Origin: Nitrospirillum viridazoti CBAmc
GTDB taxonomy: Bacteria > Pseudomonadota > Alphaproteobacteria > Azospirillales > Azospirillaceae
DNA: 64,000 bases
Reading direction: 5' to 3'
Assembly: GCF_000730165.1 (NCBI RefSeq)
Contig: NZ_CP022112.1
Location: forward strand, 1,528,001 to 1,592,000
Of this stretch, positions 1-8,636 are shown in pieces. A program made the translations under genes and the position numbers. The notes beneath the pieces are model-generated. The model ran no database searches. It was not told the origin of the DNA and saw nothing but the letters and a program-made list of their open reading frames with translations. Within the stretch, counting starts at the first letter, position 1; every line of letters begins with the position of its first letter.

Positions 1-373
1 TGCGCACGCCAGAGGCACGGGCGATATCCAGCAAATGCAGCGTCTGCACAACGCTGCCGGACAGATCTGCGATCGGATCCTTGTTGGAGCTTTCCGGCAA
101 ACTGCCACTGATGAGGTGGAAGATCACCTCATTGCCTTCCACCGCCCGGGCCACCGCGGCGTGGTCGGTGAAGTCCCCCGTCATCCAATCCCCCCCCCCC
201 AAGGCCCCGGGAAGTGGCTGGGAGCGGCCGAAAGCTTGGACCACAGCACCATTCGCCTGCAAGCGGCGGCAAAGGTTGGTGCCGATAAAGCCGCCCGCAC
301 CCAGAACCAGGCATCGGCGACCCTTCAGCGGGGACGCGCCGCCCACATCATCTCGACTGCCAACAGGCGTCAT
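1..373 (-). CDS. NAD-dependent epimerase/dehydratase family protein (3' end beyond the window)
   Basis: Reading the minus strand from the ATG at 373 gives an open frame to the window edge. Around residues 22-34 it has the Rossmann nucleotide-binding motif LVLGAGGFIGTNLCRRL, followed by a DFTD and an EVIFHLISGS stretch typical of extended SDR sugar-nucleotide epimerases. The fold predicts NAD(P)-dependent remodelling of a nucleotide sugar; the substrate cannot be told because the YxxxK active site and the C-terminal domain lie outside. The start codon overlaps the stop of the upstream glycosyltransferase as ATGA, so the two are probably translationally coupled. A run of 11 G (coding strand, 190-200) sits inside the frame at an A-L-G-G-G-D stretch, and the frame is intact as given. 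Confidence 0.85.
   Translation of the reverse strand, partial: MTPVGSRDDVGGASPLKGRRCLVLGAGGFIGTNLCRRLQANGAVVQAFGRSQPLPGALGGGDWMTGDFTDHAAVARAVEGNEVIFHLISGSLPESSNKDPIADLSGSVVQTLHLLDIARASGVR
190..200. repeat. Homopolymer tract of 11 C (poly-G on the coding strand) inside the epimerase gene
   Basis: Eleven consecutive C on the given strand lie in the 5' third of the epimerase frame. The tract is in frame as written; a change by one or two bases would truncate the protein. It is either a potential slippage (phase-variation) site or a place where the assembly may be wrong. Confidence 0.9.
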
Positions 374-1641
374 ATCAGGTAGCGCTCCATCTCGGTGACC
401 ATGCGCTCGAACGTGAAACCGCGGGCGAACGTCCGCGCCCGCGCCGACACACGGTGGCGCAGTTCAGGATCGCCCACCAGAGCCATGATCCCGGCCCCCA
501 TGTCCTGCGCGTCGCCCTTGCGGAAGAGTATGCCGCTCTCGCGATCGGTGACGATCTCGACATTGCCGCCCACGGCCGAGGCCACCGTGGGGATGCCACA
601 GGCCAAAGCATGGATTAGGGTGAGGGAAAACGGCTCGTACAGCGACGGGAAGAGATAGATGTCATGCTCGTTGAACAACCGGAACAGCGTGTCTTCCCGC
701 ACCGGTTCCTGGAACGTGATCGCGGGTGCGACGTCCAGATCCGCGATCAGGCTCTTCAGCCTTTCCGAATAGGCACGGTCCTGGCCGTCGCCCACAATGG
801 TCAGATGGAACTGCCGATCCGGTTCGGTCCGGCGCAGATGGGCCAGGGCTTCCAGCGCAGTATGCACACCCTTCAAGTCGACAAGCCGGCCCGCGAACAG
901 GAGGCGCACCGTGCCCGGGTCACAAAACTGGCGGCGATCACGGAAAGCCGAGGACGGCATGTCCGCGATGCGCACGCCATTGTGGATTACTTTGTGCGAA
1001 CGGAACGAGATGCCGGCGTCGGCATACAGGTCGCGCATAAACGCCGCACCGAAGATTGCGTCTTCCGCCAAGGGGAAGCGGGGCGTGACCACAGGGGCGG
1101 CCGGGGCGCGTATCCAGGACGGCAGCAGGCGGCGCCAGCCTGTCACGGCCGCGGGCTGAGCCGGCGGCATGAAGGGCTTATCCCCAAAAACATGCTCGGT
1201 GAAGAAACGGCCGATGTAATCGCCATCCAGGGCGGCGATAAGCCAGTTGTCCGTGAGCATGAGAACGACCCGGCATCCCACACCTTCCAACGCCCGCAGC
1301 AGCGACAGGTCGAAGAAGAACAGGTTCCAGGCGAAAATGACGTCGGGCTTTTCCGCTGCCACGGTGGCGTGCAGGATGGCGACGTTGGCCGCGTTGATGC
1401 GGGCGCGTTCCGCTTCGTCGGCGGAGAACGGGCTGTAGATGTCGTCGGCGTTGGCCAGCAGCGTCAGGCTGCGATGCACCGTTTGGCCGGCATAGTCCTG
1501 GACCTTGCCGCCATAAGTGCTGGTCAGGACAGCAACCTCGTGCTCCCGCTGGACGAAAGCGCCAGCAACATCGGCGCAGAGCCGTTCATACCCGCCGACA
1601 ACGTTGGGAGGATAGAGATTGCTCAGAAAAAGGATTTTCAT
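370..1641 (-). CDS. Glycosyltransferase family 4 (GT-B fold)
   Basis: The 423-residue protein starts MKILFLSNLYPPNVVGGYERL, the glycine-rich acceptor-side loop of GT4 enzymes. Its C-terminal half has RLLFAGRLVDLKGVHTALEAL and the sugar-nucleotide motif LYEPFSLTLIHALACGIPTVAS (E-x7-E type) near residues 330-350. It most likely transfers a sugar from a nucleotide donor to a growing surface glycan at the cytoplasmic face of the inner membrane; donor and acceptor are unknown. The start is fixed by an ATGA overlap with the GT2 gene upstream, and the stop overlaps the epimerase start in the same way, so the three form one coupled unit. Confidence 0.9.
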   Translation of the reverse strand: MKILFLSNLYPPNVVGGYERLCADVAGAFVQREHEVAVLTSTYGGKVQDYAGQTVHRSLTLLANADDIYSPFSADEAERARINAANVAILHATVAAEKPDVIFAWNLFFFDLSLLRALEGVGCRVVLMLTDNWLIAALDGDYIGRFFTEHVFGDKPFMPPAQPAAVTGWRRLLPSWIRAPAAPVVTPRFPLAEDAIFGAAFMRDLYADAGISFRSHKVIHNGVRIADMPSSAFRDRRQFCDPGTVRLLFAGRLVDLKGVHTALEALAHLRRTEPDRQFHLTIVGDGQDRAYSERLKSLIADLDVAPAITFQEPVREDTLFRLFNEHDIYLFPSLYEPFSLTLIHALACGIPTVASAVGGNVEIVTDRESGILFRKGDAQDMGAGIMALVGDPELRHRVSARARTFARGFTFERMVTEMERYLI

Positions 1642-2561
1642 GCGACGACACTATTCATGAACTGGCGGAAGGCGACGTCCGTGAAGAAAGGATGGTTCTC
1701 CAACGTCCGGCTGGGATGACGGTCGAAGTAATTGAGGAAAAGCAGCACCGGCCGGGTCAGGGTGTGGCGATCGAGCAGATCGAGCATGGGCAGGGTCCGC
1801 TGCCAATCCACGGCCGCCGCATCCGGCGCCCGCCACAGGCGGTGCAGGTAGTGCGCCACCACCGCCGCCCATTCCACCTTCACCTTCAAGTGGCCTTCGC
1901 TGATGGTATTGGTGTCATGTTGCCGATAGCTCAGCAAGGGGGCATCGACGCGATGGATGGTCCGGCCTGAGCCGACCACGCGTAAGAAGAAATCCAGGTC
2001 GTGGGCATAGCGCAACGCGCTGAAATACCCCAGTTCGTCGAACGCCCGCCGCCGAATGAGAAGGTTTGACGTCGTCATGAAGATGTTGCCGTTGACCAGG
2101 GTCAGCCCCAAGTCGCCGGAGGTGCGATGGAAGGCCACCGCCTCCTCGTACCAGGTGTTCGCCAGCGCTCCGCCCCGCCCGTCAATGAAATCCAGACCGG
2201 TCATCACCACATCCAACGCCGGGTCCGCCTGAAGGGGCGCTAGCATTCGCTGGAACCGATCCGGGTGATAGATATCGTCGGAGTTCAAGATGGCGATCAG
2301 GTCGCCCGTCGCCCGATGGATGCCGTCGTTGATGGCGGCGTGCGCGCCGCCATTCGGCTTGGACCAAAACACAATCCGCGCGTCACCGGCGGCGTAGTCG
2401 CGGGCCACCTGGGCCGACTGGTCACGTGAACCATCATCCACAATGACGATCTCGTGCACGGGAACGGTCTGCCCAAGAACGCCCTCCAACGCCGCCCCGA
2501 TGTAATGCTGATGATTATAGAGCGGGATTACGACGGATATGCGCGATTGATTAGAGTTCAT
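1638..2561 (-). CDS. Glycosyltransferase family 2 (GT-A fold)
   Basis: About 307 residues. The N-terminus ISVVIPLYNHQHYIGAALEG followed by IVIVDDGSRDQS is the classic GT2 donor-binding region, and ILNSDDIYHPDR supplies the DxD-like metal site near residue 95. A longer frame opens at a TTG at 2603 and another ATG lies at 2570. I prefer the ATG at 2561 because it directly precedes the family motif and has a GGA-containing ribosome site. Its stop overlaps the next GT4 start (ATGA). Predicted to add one sugar in the same surface-glycan pathway; the specificity cannot be read from the sequence. Confidence 0.88.
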   Translation of the reverse strand: MNSNQSRISVVIPLYNHQHYIGAALEGVLGQTVPVHEIVIVDDGSRDQSAQVARDYAAGDARIVFWSKPNGGAHAAINDGIHRATGDLIAILNSDDIYHPDRFQRMLAPLQADPALDVVMTGLDFIDGRGGALANTWYEEAVAFHRTSGDLGLTLVNGNIFMTTSNLLIRRRAFDELGYFSALRYAHDLDFFLRVVGSGRTIHRVDAPLLSYRQHDTNTISEGHLKVKVEWAAVVAHYLHRLWRAPDAAAVDWQRTLPMLDLLDRHTLTRPVLLFLNYFDRHPSRTLENHPFFTDVAFRQFMNSVVA

Positions 2562-2652
2562 GGTTTCCATCCAGACGCCGGGCGGCCCCCGCGCGAAGGG
2601 CAAGGCTACGGCACTACCCCATTACCGCCAGCATTGTCAAAGATCGCCTGCG

Positions 2653-5600
2653 TCACCTCGGGACCGGCAAGTTCAGGAAGCGTAGCATCTCCTTCAATTG
2701 CGCGGTAATCGCCGGGATGGAGAAGCGCTCGGTGGCAAATGCGATGCCGCCATCGGACAGGCGCTGCCACAGCTCCCGCTCTTGATAGAGGGCCGCGATG
2801 GCCGCCGCATAGTCGTCAGGCGTCTCGGCGGTCAGTATGTTCAAGCCCGTCTTCAACCCCATGCCCTCCACCGCGACTTTGGACGCGACGCACGGCACGC
2901 CATAGGACAAGCTGGTCACGACCTTTCCCTTGATGCCGGCACCGAAGCGAAGCGGCGCCACAGTGATTCGGCAATTCGCGAAGGTTTCCGTTAGGTCTGC
3001 GACATAGCCGACGACGACCACACCTTGGTCCGGGGCGTGCAGCGCCAACACCTCGGCCGTCGGGTTGCTGCCAACGATCCTCAAGATCACGTCAGGCAAC
3101 AAGTGCCGGACCTTGGGCCAAATCTCGGCCACGAAGGTCAGGATGGCATCAACGTTCGGCTGGTGGGCGAAGCCTCCGATGAACACGATGTCCCGCCGCG
3201 TCTCGAACGGCGCGGACCGGCCGGGAATGTCGCGAACGATGGGGATCAGCCGCTTGGGCGCCTGCGGCAGGATCTCATCCAGCAGGCGGTATTCCTGCTC
3301 GCTCAACACGATAGTGCAGTCCGCGCGGGACGCCACATCCAGTTCCACCGCGCGGGTATAATTCGCCTGCTCTAGCATCTGGGGCGAGCGCATCATGACC
3401 GCTTGCCGCTCCTCCCGTACGAAGTGCAGGTCAACGGTGTCAAAGACGATGCGAGCGTTGATCGCGTGACGCAGCAACGGGTCGATTAGGTGGCAGGCGA
3501 CCGTGACGCGATACAGCATCACCAGATCAAACTCGGCCCCGTGGGCTTCCACAAAGCCGGCGGCGCTATCGACATAGGGTGCGCAAACGCAGGTTACGCC
3601 CAACCGCCGTAAATCGTCGGTATAGCGGCTCGCATGTGCAAGGGAATGGGCCGGAACAAAGGTTACGTCGTAGCCCAGTTCCAGGAAAATGCGCATGAAC
3701 CAGAAGATGTCAGCAGACCCGGAGTCCTTGTCCACCTCAGGCGTCAGATGATCAATGAACAGGACTCGCGGCCGACGCATCGCCCGATAAGACAGCTGCC
3801 GATCCAAGACCAGACCGGTGCCGCCAAGCGCGCGCGCCCATTCCTGCCGGAACCGCCAACGGTCGTGGGACAGGGTCCAGGGCTCTGGCGCCCCCAGAGG
3901 CGGCGCCCCAACTACGGGCGCGAAGGGTTGGCACACGGTCGCGCGGTTAAGATCGCGCAATCGCATCGAGAAATCGGCCAGCGCATAACCCAAGCCCAGA
4001 TAGTCTTCCGACAGCCCTCCGACCTCCTGCCACAGCGACCGGGCGACGAACAGGGCGCCGGAACCAGCCCCATCGACATCCTGCACCGAAGCGACGGCGT
4101 AGTGGTCAGCAGGGAGGCCGGCCGCGTTGGGCGATATGGTGCCATCCGCATGGATGCATAGGCCTGCGGCGGCCACGCGACCATCCTCCGTCAGGTGGCA
4201 GGCGGTCACGAGGCCAGCCTGCGGAAAAAGCGCCTGAGCCTGCGTCAAGGCGTCCCGCCAGCCCGGCGCCAACTGGGTACCGGCTGTCAGCAACAAGAGT
4301 TGCGGGCTGCCTGACGTCAGAATGGAACGGTTGATCACTGCGGGTAAGGATTGCTCCCCGGTGTCGGCGACTTCAATGCCCGCCGAATCGCACTGCTGCT
4401 TCCACGCCGGATCTGCAGCCCATTCGGCCACGGCAACGACCTTGATTGACTCGTCACCCAGCGAAACCAGCGAAGCACGGGCGCCTTCGGGGTCGCCGCC
4501 TAAAAGCAGAACGGTAACCTCCGGATGGTCCGCAGGCGCGAAACGCGGCCAGGACGCGTTGGACACGAGGGAGGTGGCCGGCCCGTCCTCAATGACGGTC
4601 CCGTCAGCCGGCGCCGAACCAGCGTCCACGATCGGCAGCCCTTGCCGCCGGCGATCGCCGATCCATCGCACGAGGGGATTGTCGCCCTTCGCCACGTAGC
4701 CTGTCCTATGGAACCACGCATTGGGCTGACGGCCCTCCGCCGCCCCCCAGGCGACATAGTGCAGAACCGGCACTACCCCCGAGGCCGCCACGTCTGGATA
4801 TTGGGACAGATAGAAGTCGGTATCGAACACGCCGCTCGCGTTGATAAATCTGACCAGCCGGCGTTCCTTCAAGCGGGCCTGCAACTGGCCGGTGACCAGC
4901 CAGCCCATGAACAGCCTCAACCGGACAGAAGCACCGGACCGCAGGACCCGGCGGCTGACTTTCCCCGCCAGGCGCAAAGGCGCCGTGAACCGCCAAGACG
5001 CCGACCCGTATAGGGCCGCGAGAACTGCGTCCCGGGCAACAAGCTGGGCGCCAATGTCGGCGGCTTCCTGCGCCAGCCGGCTCATTTCATGGTCCCGGTT
5101 CAGCAACTCACCGTCACGGGCATTAATGGTCGCCAAATGGCGGTTGATTTCACGGCTCATAAACACTTGGCGCTTATCCCGTTCAAAGGCATTGGCCTTC
5201 AAGCGGGCGAGCTCAACATCCCGGCTGGAAAGATCATCGTTCAGCCCCGCGACTTCCGCCTTACGCAGCGCGAGCTCACCGTTGATGCGGCTGATCTCAC
5301 CATCGCGATGGGAAATCTCGCCATTCAGCCGCGCGATCTCCGCCTCACGCAACGCGAACTCGCCATTGACGCGGCTCATCTCGCCGTTCAGCCGCGCGAT
5401 CTCCGCCTCACGCAGCGCGAACTCGCCATTGATGCGGCTGATCTCGCCGTTCAGGCGTTCGACCTCCGCCTCGCGCAGAGCGAATTCGCCATTGATGCGG
5501 CTGATCTCGCCGTTCAGGCGTTCGACCTCCGCCTCACGCAGAGCGAATTCGCCATTGACGCGGCTGATCTCGCCGTTCAGGCGTTCGACCTCCGCCTCGC

Positions 5601-6576
5601 GCAGAGCGAATTCGCCATTGACGCGGCTGATCTCGCCGTTCAGGCGTTCGACCTCCGCCTCGCGCAGAGCGAATTCGCCATTGACGCGGCTGATCTCGCC
5701 GTTCAGGCGTTCGACCTCCGCCTCGCGCAGAGCGAATTCGCCATTGACGCGCGAAATCTCATCATACAGCTCCCCCATCTTACCTTGTGCGGATGCCAGC
5801 GCTGTCTCCAGCGCCTTTTCGTGCACCGGCGACTGCATCACACTGTTCAAGACGGTGGGCAGCACGTGGCGCGTGGCTATGGCGATATAATAAGGCGGGC
5901 TGGGGACGCCGGACGACTTTTTGAAATGGGTGCCGTCCTCCGTTTCGTATCCGTCGATTGCAGGCTCCGCGACGCCGTCCGCCCCCAAAATAACCGAGCC
6001 CGTCAAGGCGCGCTGCTCGAAGATACGAACATTCGGGAAGTGAGTAGCCAACAGGCCTTCAAATTCCTGCCGGTTCAGTTCACGACAATGAAAGGGATTA
6101 TGGTAGTCTGCCGCCTCAGTATAAACGTCACGGTTCGGAGAAGAGATAATCAGCAATCCATCATGCCGCAGAATACGGGCGACATTCTCAATAAATCGCT
6201 CTTGTTCTTGAAAATGCTCAAGCGTCTCGAAGCTGACAACAACATCAATGGACGCATCGGGCAGATCCAGATGCGCAGCATCGCCGTGGCGATAACGCAC
6301 GTTGTCCGAACCATAGTGGGCGTTGGCGAAATCCACCGCCGGCTGATCGATATCGATACCAGTTACGGATCGCGCGACCTGGCCCAGCAGAAAGCTGCCG
6401 TAGCCCTCGCCACTCGCTACGTCGATTACGTCCTTGCCCCGGCACAGGGATGCCGCGAATAAATAGCGGTGGTAATGCTCATGCTGTATTCCGCCGAGCA
6501 CACCTGAAACATAACGCTCTCCCGTGAATTCCAACTGATTATCAGGACGGGGAAAATAAAAAGAAACGTCAGTCAC
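2653..6576 (-). CDS. Multidomain methyltransferase / coiled-coil repeat / glycosyltransferase protein
   Basis: 1,307 residues, with a GTG start. Domains in order: class I SAM methyltransferase at about 15-200 (motif I VIDVASGEGYG, then VTGIDID and VVVSFETLEHF); a coiled coil at about 272-500 built largely of 21-residue repeats; a linker with the GSASWRFTAPLR signature at about 520; an FDTDFYLSQYPDVA module at about 582 that often accompanies surface glycosyltransferases; a degenerate GT2-like segment at about 685-900; and a GT4 domain at about 935-1300 (PRVLFIDHLTPE, FGAGIKGKVV, SYGVPCVAS). The layout resembles enzymes that build and cap O-antigen or other surface glycans, where a coiled coil acts as a molecular ruler. 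That role here is inference. It lies upstream of the GT2-GT4-epimerase set on the same strand. Confidence 0.85.
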   Translation of the reverse strand: MTDVSFYFPRPDNQLEFTGERYVSGVLGGIQHEHYHRYLFAASLCRGKDVIDVASGEGYGSFLLGQVARSVTGIDIDQPAVDFANAHYGSDNVRYRHGDAAHLDLPDASIDVVVSFETLEHFQEQERFIENVARILRHDGLLIISSPNRDVYTEAADYHNPFHCRELNRQEFEGLLATHFPNVRIFEQRALTGSVILGADGVAEPAIDGYETEDGTHFKKSSGVPSPPYYIAIATRHVLPTVLNSVMQSPVHEKALETALASAQGKMGELYDEISRVNGEFALREAEVERLNGEISRVNGEFALREAEVERLNGEISRVNGEFALREAEVERLNGEISRVNGEFALREAEVERLNGEISRINGEFALREAEVERLNGEISRINGEFALREAEIARLNGEMSRVNGEFALREAEIARLNGEISHRDGEISRINGELALRKAEVAGLNDDLSSRDVELARLKANAFERDKRQVFMSREINRHLATINARDGELLNRDHEMSRLAQEAADIGAQLVARDAVLAALYGSASWRFTAPLRLAGKVSRRVLRSGASVRLRLFMGWLVTGQLQARLKERRLVRFINASGVFDTDFYLSQYPDVAASGVVPVLHYVAWGAAEGRQPNAWFHRTGYVAKGDNPLVRWIGDRRRQGLPIVDAGSAPADGTVIEDGPATSLVSNASWPRFAPADHPEVTVLLLGGDPEGARASLVSLGDESIKVVAVAEWAADPAWKQQCDSAGIEVADTGEQSLPAVINRSILTSGSPQLLLLTAGTQLAPGWRDALTQAQALFPQAGLVTACHLTEDGRVAAAGLCIHADGTISPNAAGLPADHYAVASVQDVDGAGSGALFVARSLWQEVGGLSEDYLGLGYALADFSMRLRDLNRATVCQPFAPVVGAPPLGAPEPWTLSHDRWRFRQEWARALGGTGLVLDRQLSYRAMRRPRVLFIDHLTPEVDKDSGSADIFWFMRIFLELGYDVTFVPAHSLAHASRYTDDLRRLGVTCVCAPYVDSAAGFVEAHGAEFDLVMLYRVTVACHLIDPLLRHAINARIVFDTVDLHFVREERQAVMMRSPQMLEQANYTRAVELDVASRADCTIVLSEQEYRLLDEILPQAPKRLIPIVRDIPGRSAPFETRRDIVFIGGFAHQPNVDAILTFVAEIWPKVRHLLPDVILRIVGSNPTAEVLALHAPDQGVVVVGYVADLTETFANCRITVAPLRFGAGIKGKVVTSLSYGVPCVASKVAVEGMGLKTGLNILTAETPDDYAAAIAALYQERELWQRLSDGGIAFATERFSIPAITAQLKEMLRFLNLPVPR
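5323..5763 (-). repeat. Seven tandem 63-bp repeats encoding a coiled coil
   Basis: Seven consecutive units of 63 bp (residues about 272-418 of the fusion protein) each encode a 21-residue, three-heptad segment of the form [D/G]E[I/M]SR[V/I]NGEFALREAE followed by VERLN or IARLN. Units 1-5 are nearly identical at the DNA level and units 6-7 diverge slightly. A 7-residue half unit (GEISHRD) and a weaker eighth unit follow. Near-identity at the DNA level points to recent expansion, so copy number probably differs between strains. Confidence 0.95.
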
Positions 6577-6875
6577 CGCTTACACCCGGAATAACATAGA
6601 CAACCATTCCCGGGCGATCCAGGAATGGTCGCTGACAGATAATATACTTTTGGCGTCAGTGCCAGTTTTTAAACACGCACCTCTCTTGCCCACGAGAGGC
6701 AGCCGCCACCGGCACCAACTCATGGCGCGGCATCCTTTCAGGAAAGCCATACGGATAATTGGAAAGCATCCGGCAGGCGCGCCGCCACCAAAAAGGCATA
6801 GCCCCATGGTCTATGTATAAACGCCCATCCGGAGTGTTATTATATAGATAAAATTGCAAATATGCGCAGGAAATC
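6577..6875. promoter_or_regulatory. Divergent intergenic region between the fusion protein and the sulfotransferase
   Basis: About 300 bp without a supported gene, A+T-richer than most of the window. It must hold the start signals for both divergent genes. A short hairpin (CCTCTC/GAGAGG, 6680-6699) and a TATATAG-type element just before the plus-strand gene are visible. Two overlapping minus-strand frames here have no recognisable protein character. Confidence 0.4.
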
Positions 6876-7652
6876 ATGGGCAAGACCCTTATTCACTACC
6901 ATTTGTTCAAGAATGCGGGAAGTAGCATTGATAAGATACTGCGGAAGTATTTTGAAGATCAGTGGGCTTCATTCGACGGGAATGATCCTTATGGCTTAAT
7001 AGATGACCAGCAGATCCGAGAGTATTTTGAATGTCATGAATATGTAATTGCTCTGTCAAGCCATTTGGCCAGGCCGCCCATTCCCTATGCCGACACCATT
7101 CCTATTGTTTTCTTGCGACATCCAGTTGATCGAGCCTTGTCCGTCTACCGCTTCTGGCAGGCGAATCCGCATCTACCAGGACATCAGTTCGTGGTGAATC
7201 GCACATTCAGGGACTTCATCGATTGGTCAATAAAATCCAATGATGTCGGCTCTATCATCAAGAACTACCATGTCATCCACCTGACTGGAGCTGCTTTCCG
7301 GTATCGGATGGATGGTTATTACGCGCCAAATACTCAGGATTTGAATGATCTGAAGGCATTACTGGAGAATTGGTCCACATTCGGCATCGTACGCCGCTTC
7401 GACGAATCCATGGCTCTTTTCAATGCCGCCTATGGTAGTCTTTTCCCGGGTCTATTCGAAGGCTCCTGCCACGAGAATATAACTAACGCCGCCTTTATCT
7501 CTGACGAGATGGAGGTCGAACGGGCTCGAGACCTCGCGGGTGCCGACATCATCGCAGACTTCATTGACAGCAACTATTTGGACATGGAGCTATACAGCTG
7601 GGCGCAGCAGATATTTGACAGAAAACTCCACGTCGCCGTGGCGGCCGCATAG
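6876..7652 (+). CDS. Sulfotransferase-family protein
   Basis: 258 residues starting MGKTLIHYHLFKNAGSSID. The HLFKNAGSS loop matches the 5'-phosphosulfate binding P-loop of cytosolic and carbohydrate sulfotransferases, and VFLRHPVDRALSVYRFW near residue 88 matches the 3'-phosphate (PAPS) motif (RxP...S..Y). Such enzymes move sulfate from PAPS to a hydroxyl of a glycan or lipid; in this setting a surface-polysaccharide acceptor is likely. The start has an AGGA ribosome site 6-7 bases upstream. Base composition is visibly more A+T-rich than its neighbours, which suggests acquisition by transfer. No PAPS synthesis genes are in view. Confidence 0.75.
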   Translation: MGKTLIHYHLFKNAGSSIDKILRKYFEDQWASFDGNDPYGLIDDQQIREYFECHEYVIALSSHLARPPIPYADTIPIVFLRHPVDRALSVYRFWQANPHLPGHQFVVNRTFRDFIDWSIKSNDVGSIIKNYHVIHLTGAAFRYRMDGYYAPNTQDLNDLKALLENWSTFGIVRRFDESMALFNAAYGSLFPGLFEGSCHENITNAAFISDEMEVERARDLAGADIIADFIDSNYLDMELYSWAQQIFDRKLHVAVAAA

Positions 7653-7722
7653 TCCATCTACTGTATCCACTATAATGTAGACCGCGCGCCTGGAATTCCG
7701 AGTATTCGGAGGCGCCGATCCC

Positions 7723-8610
7723 TCAACTCCCCCCCAGCATCTTCACAATGGCCGAGAAGTCCAAATGCCCGTTGCCGGCAGCGGCGAACAAGGCGTACAG
7801 CGCCGCCGCGCTGGCGCCTAAGGGCGTGGCGGCGCCGCTGGAGGCGGCGGCGGCCTGGGCCAGCTTCAGGTCCTTCAGCATCATGTCGACGGCGAAGCCG
7901 GGGGCGTAGTCGCGGTTGGCGGGGGAGGTGGGTACGGGGCCGGGCACGGGGCAGTAGGTGGTCAAGGACCAGCACTGGCCGGAAGAGGTGGAGCTGACGT
8001 CGAACAGTTTTTGCCGGTCCAGGCCCAGCTTGTCGGCCAGGGCGAAGGCCTCCGACACGGCGATCATGGAAATGCCCAGGATCATGTTGTTGCAGATCTT
8101 GGCCGCCTGGCCGGTGCCGGGCCCGCCGGTGTGCACCACCGTCTTGCCCATCTGCGAGAGATAGGGCCGCGCCCGCTCCATCGCCTCGTCACTGCCGCCC
8201 ACCATGAAGGTCAGGGTGCCCGCCGCAGCCCCGCCGGTGCCACCGGAGACGGGGGCATCCACCATGGCGAAGCCGCGGGCGGCGGCGGCGGCTGCCACGG
8301 CGCGGGCGCTGTCGACATCGATGGTGGAGCTGTCGATCAGCAGGGCGGCCGGGGCCGCGGTGTCGAACACGTTACCGGCGTCCTCGTACACGCCGCGCAC
8401 ATGGCGGCCGGCGGGCAGCATGGTCACCACCACCTCGGCACCCGAGGCGGCGTCGCCGACGGACCCGGCGATGACACCGCCGGCCTCGGCCAAGGCGGCC
8501 AGCGACTGGGGCGCCAGGTCGAAGCCCACGACGGTATGTCCGGCCTTCAATAGGTTGCGGGCCATGGGCAGGCCCATGTTGCCCAGGCCGATAAATGCGA
8601 TGCGGCTCAT
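7723..8610 (-). CDS. mmsB: 3-hydroxyisobutyrate dehydrogenase
   Basis: About 295 residues. The N-terminus MSRIAFIGLGNMGLPMARNL is the NAD-binding fingerprint of beta-hydroxyacid dehydrogenases, DAPVSGGTGGAAAGTLTFMVGG is the substrate-binding signature, and GTGQAAKICNNM carries the catalytic lysine. It oxidises 3-hydroxyisobutyrate to methylmalonate semialdehyde with NAD+ in valine breakdown. An ATG 30 bases further upstream is in frame, but the ATG at 8610 has a strong GAGAGGAA ribosome site. It follows the acyl-CoA dehydrogenase by 26 bp as the last gene of the operon. Related tartronate semialdehyde reductases share the fold; the neighbours favour the valine role. Confidence 0.88.
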   Translation of the reverse strand: MSRIAFIGLGNMGLPMARNLLKAGHTVVGFDLAPQSLAALAEAGGVIAGSVGDAASGAEVVVTMLPAGRHVRGVYEDAGNVFDTAAPAALLIDSSTIDVDSARAVAAAAAARGFAMVDAPVSGGTGGAAAGTLTFMVGGSDEAMERARPYLSQMGKTVVHTGGPGTGQAAKICNNMILGISMIAVSEAFALADKLGLDRQKLFDVSSTSSGQCWSLTTYCPVPGPVPTSPANRDYAPGFAVDMMLKDLKLAQAAAASSGAATPLGASAAALYALFAAAGNGHLDFSAIVKMLGGS

Positions 8611-8636
8611 GATCGTTCCTCTCCCGTAATTATTCT

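Noticed and set aside
6580-6883. Two short minus-strand frames between the fusion protein and the sulfotransferase
   Set aside because: They overlap each other and the divergent promoter region and show no ribosome site or protein character.
7653-7722. A terminator between the sulfotransferase and mmsB
   Set aside because: GCGCCT/AGGCGC can pair only with a large internal bulge and no T run follows, so I did not call it.
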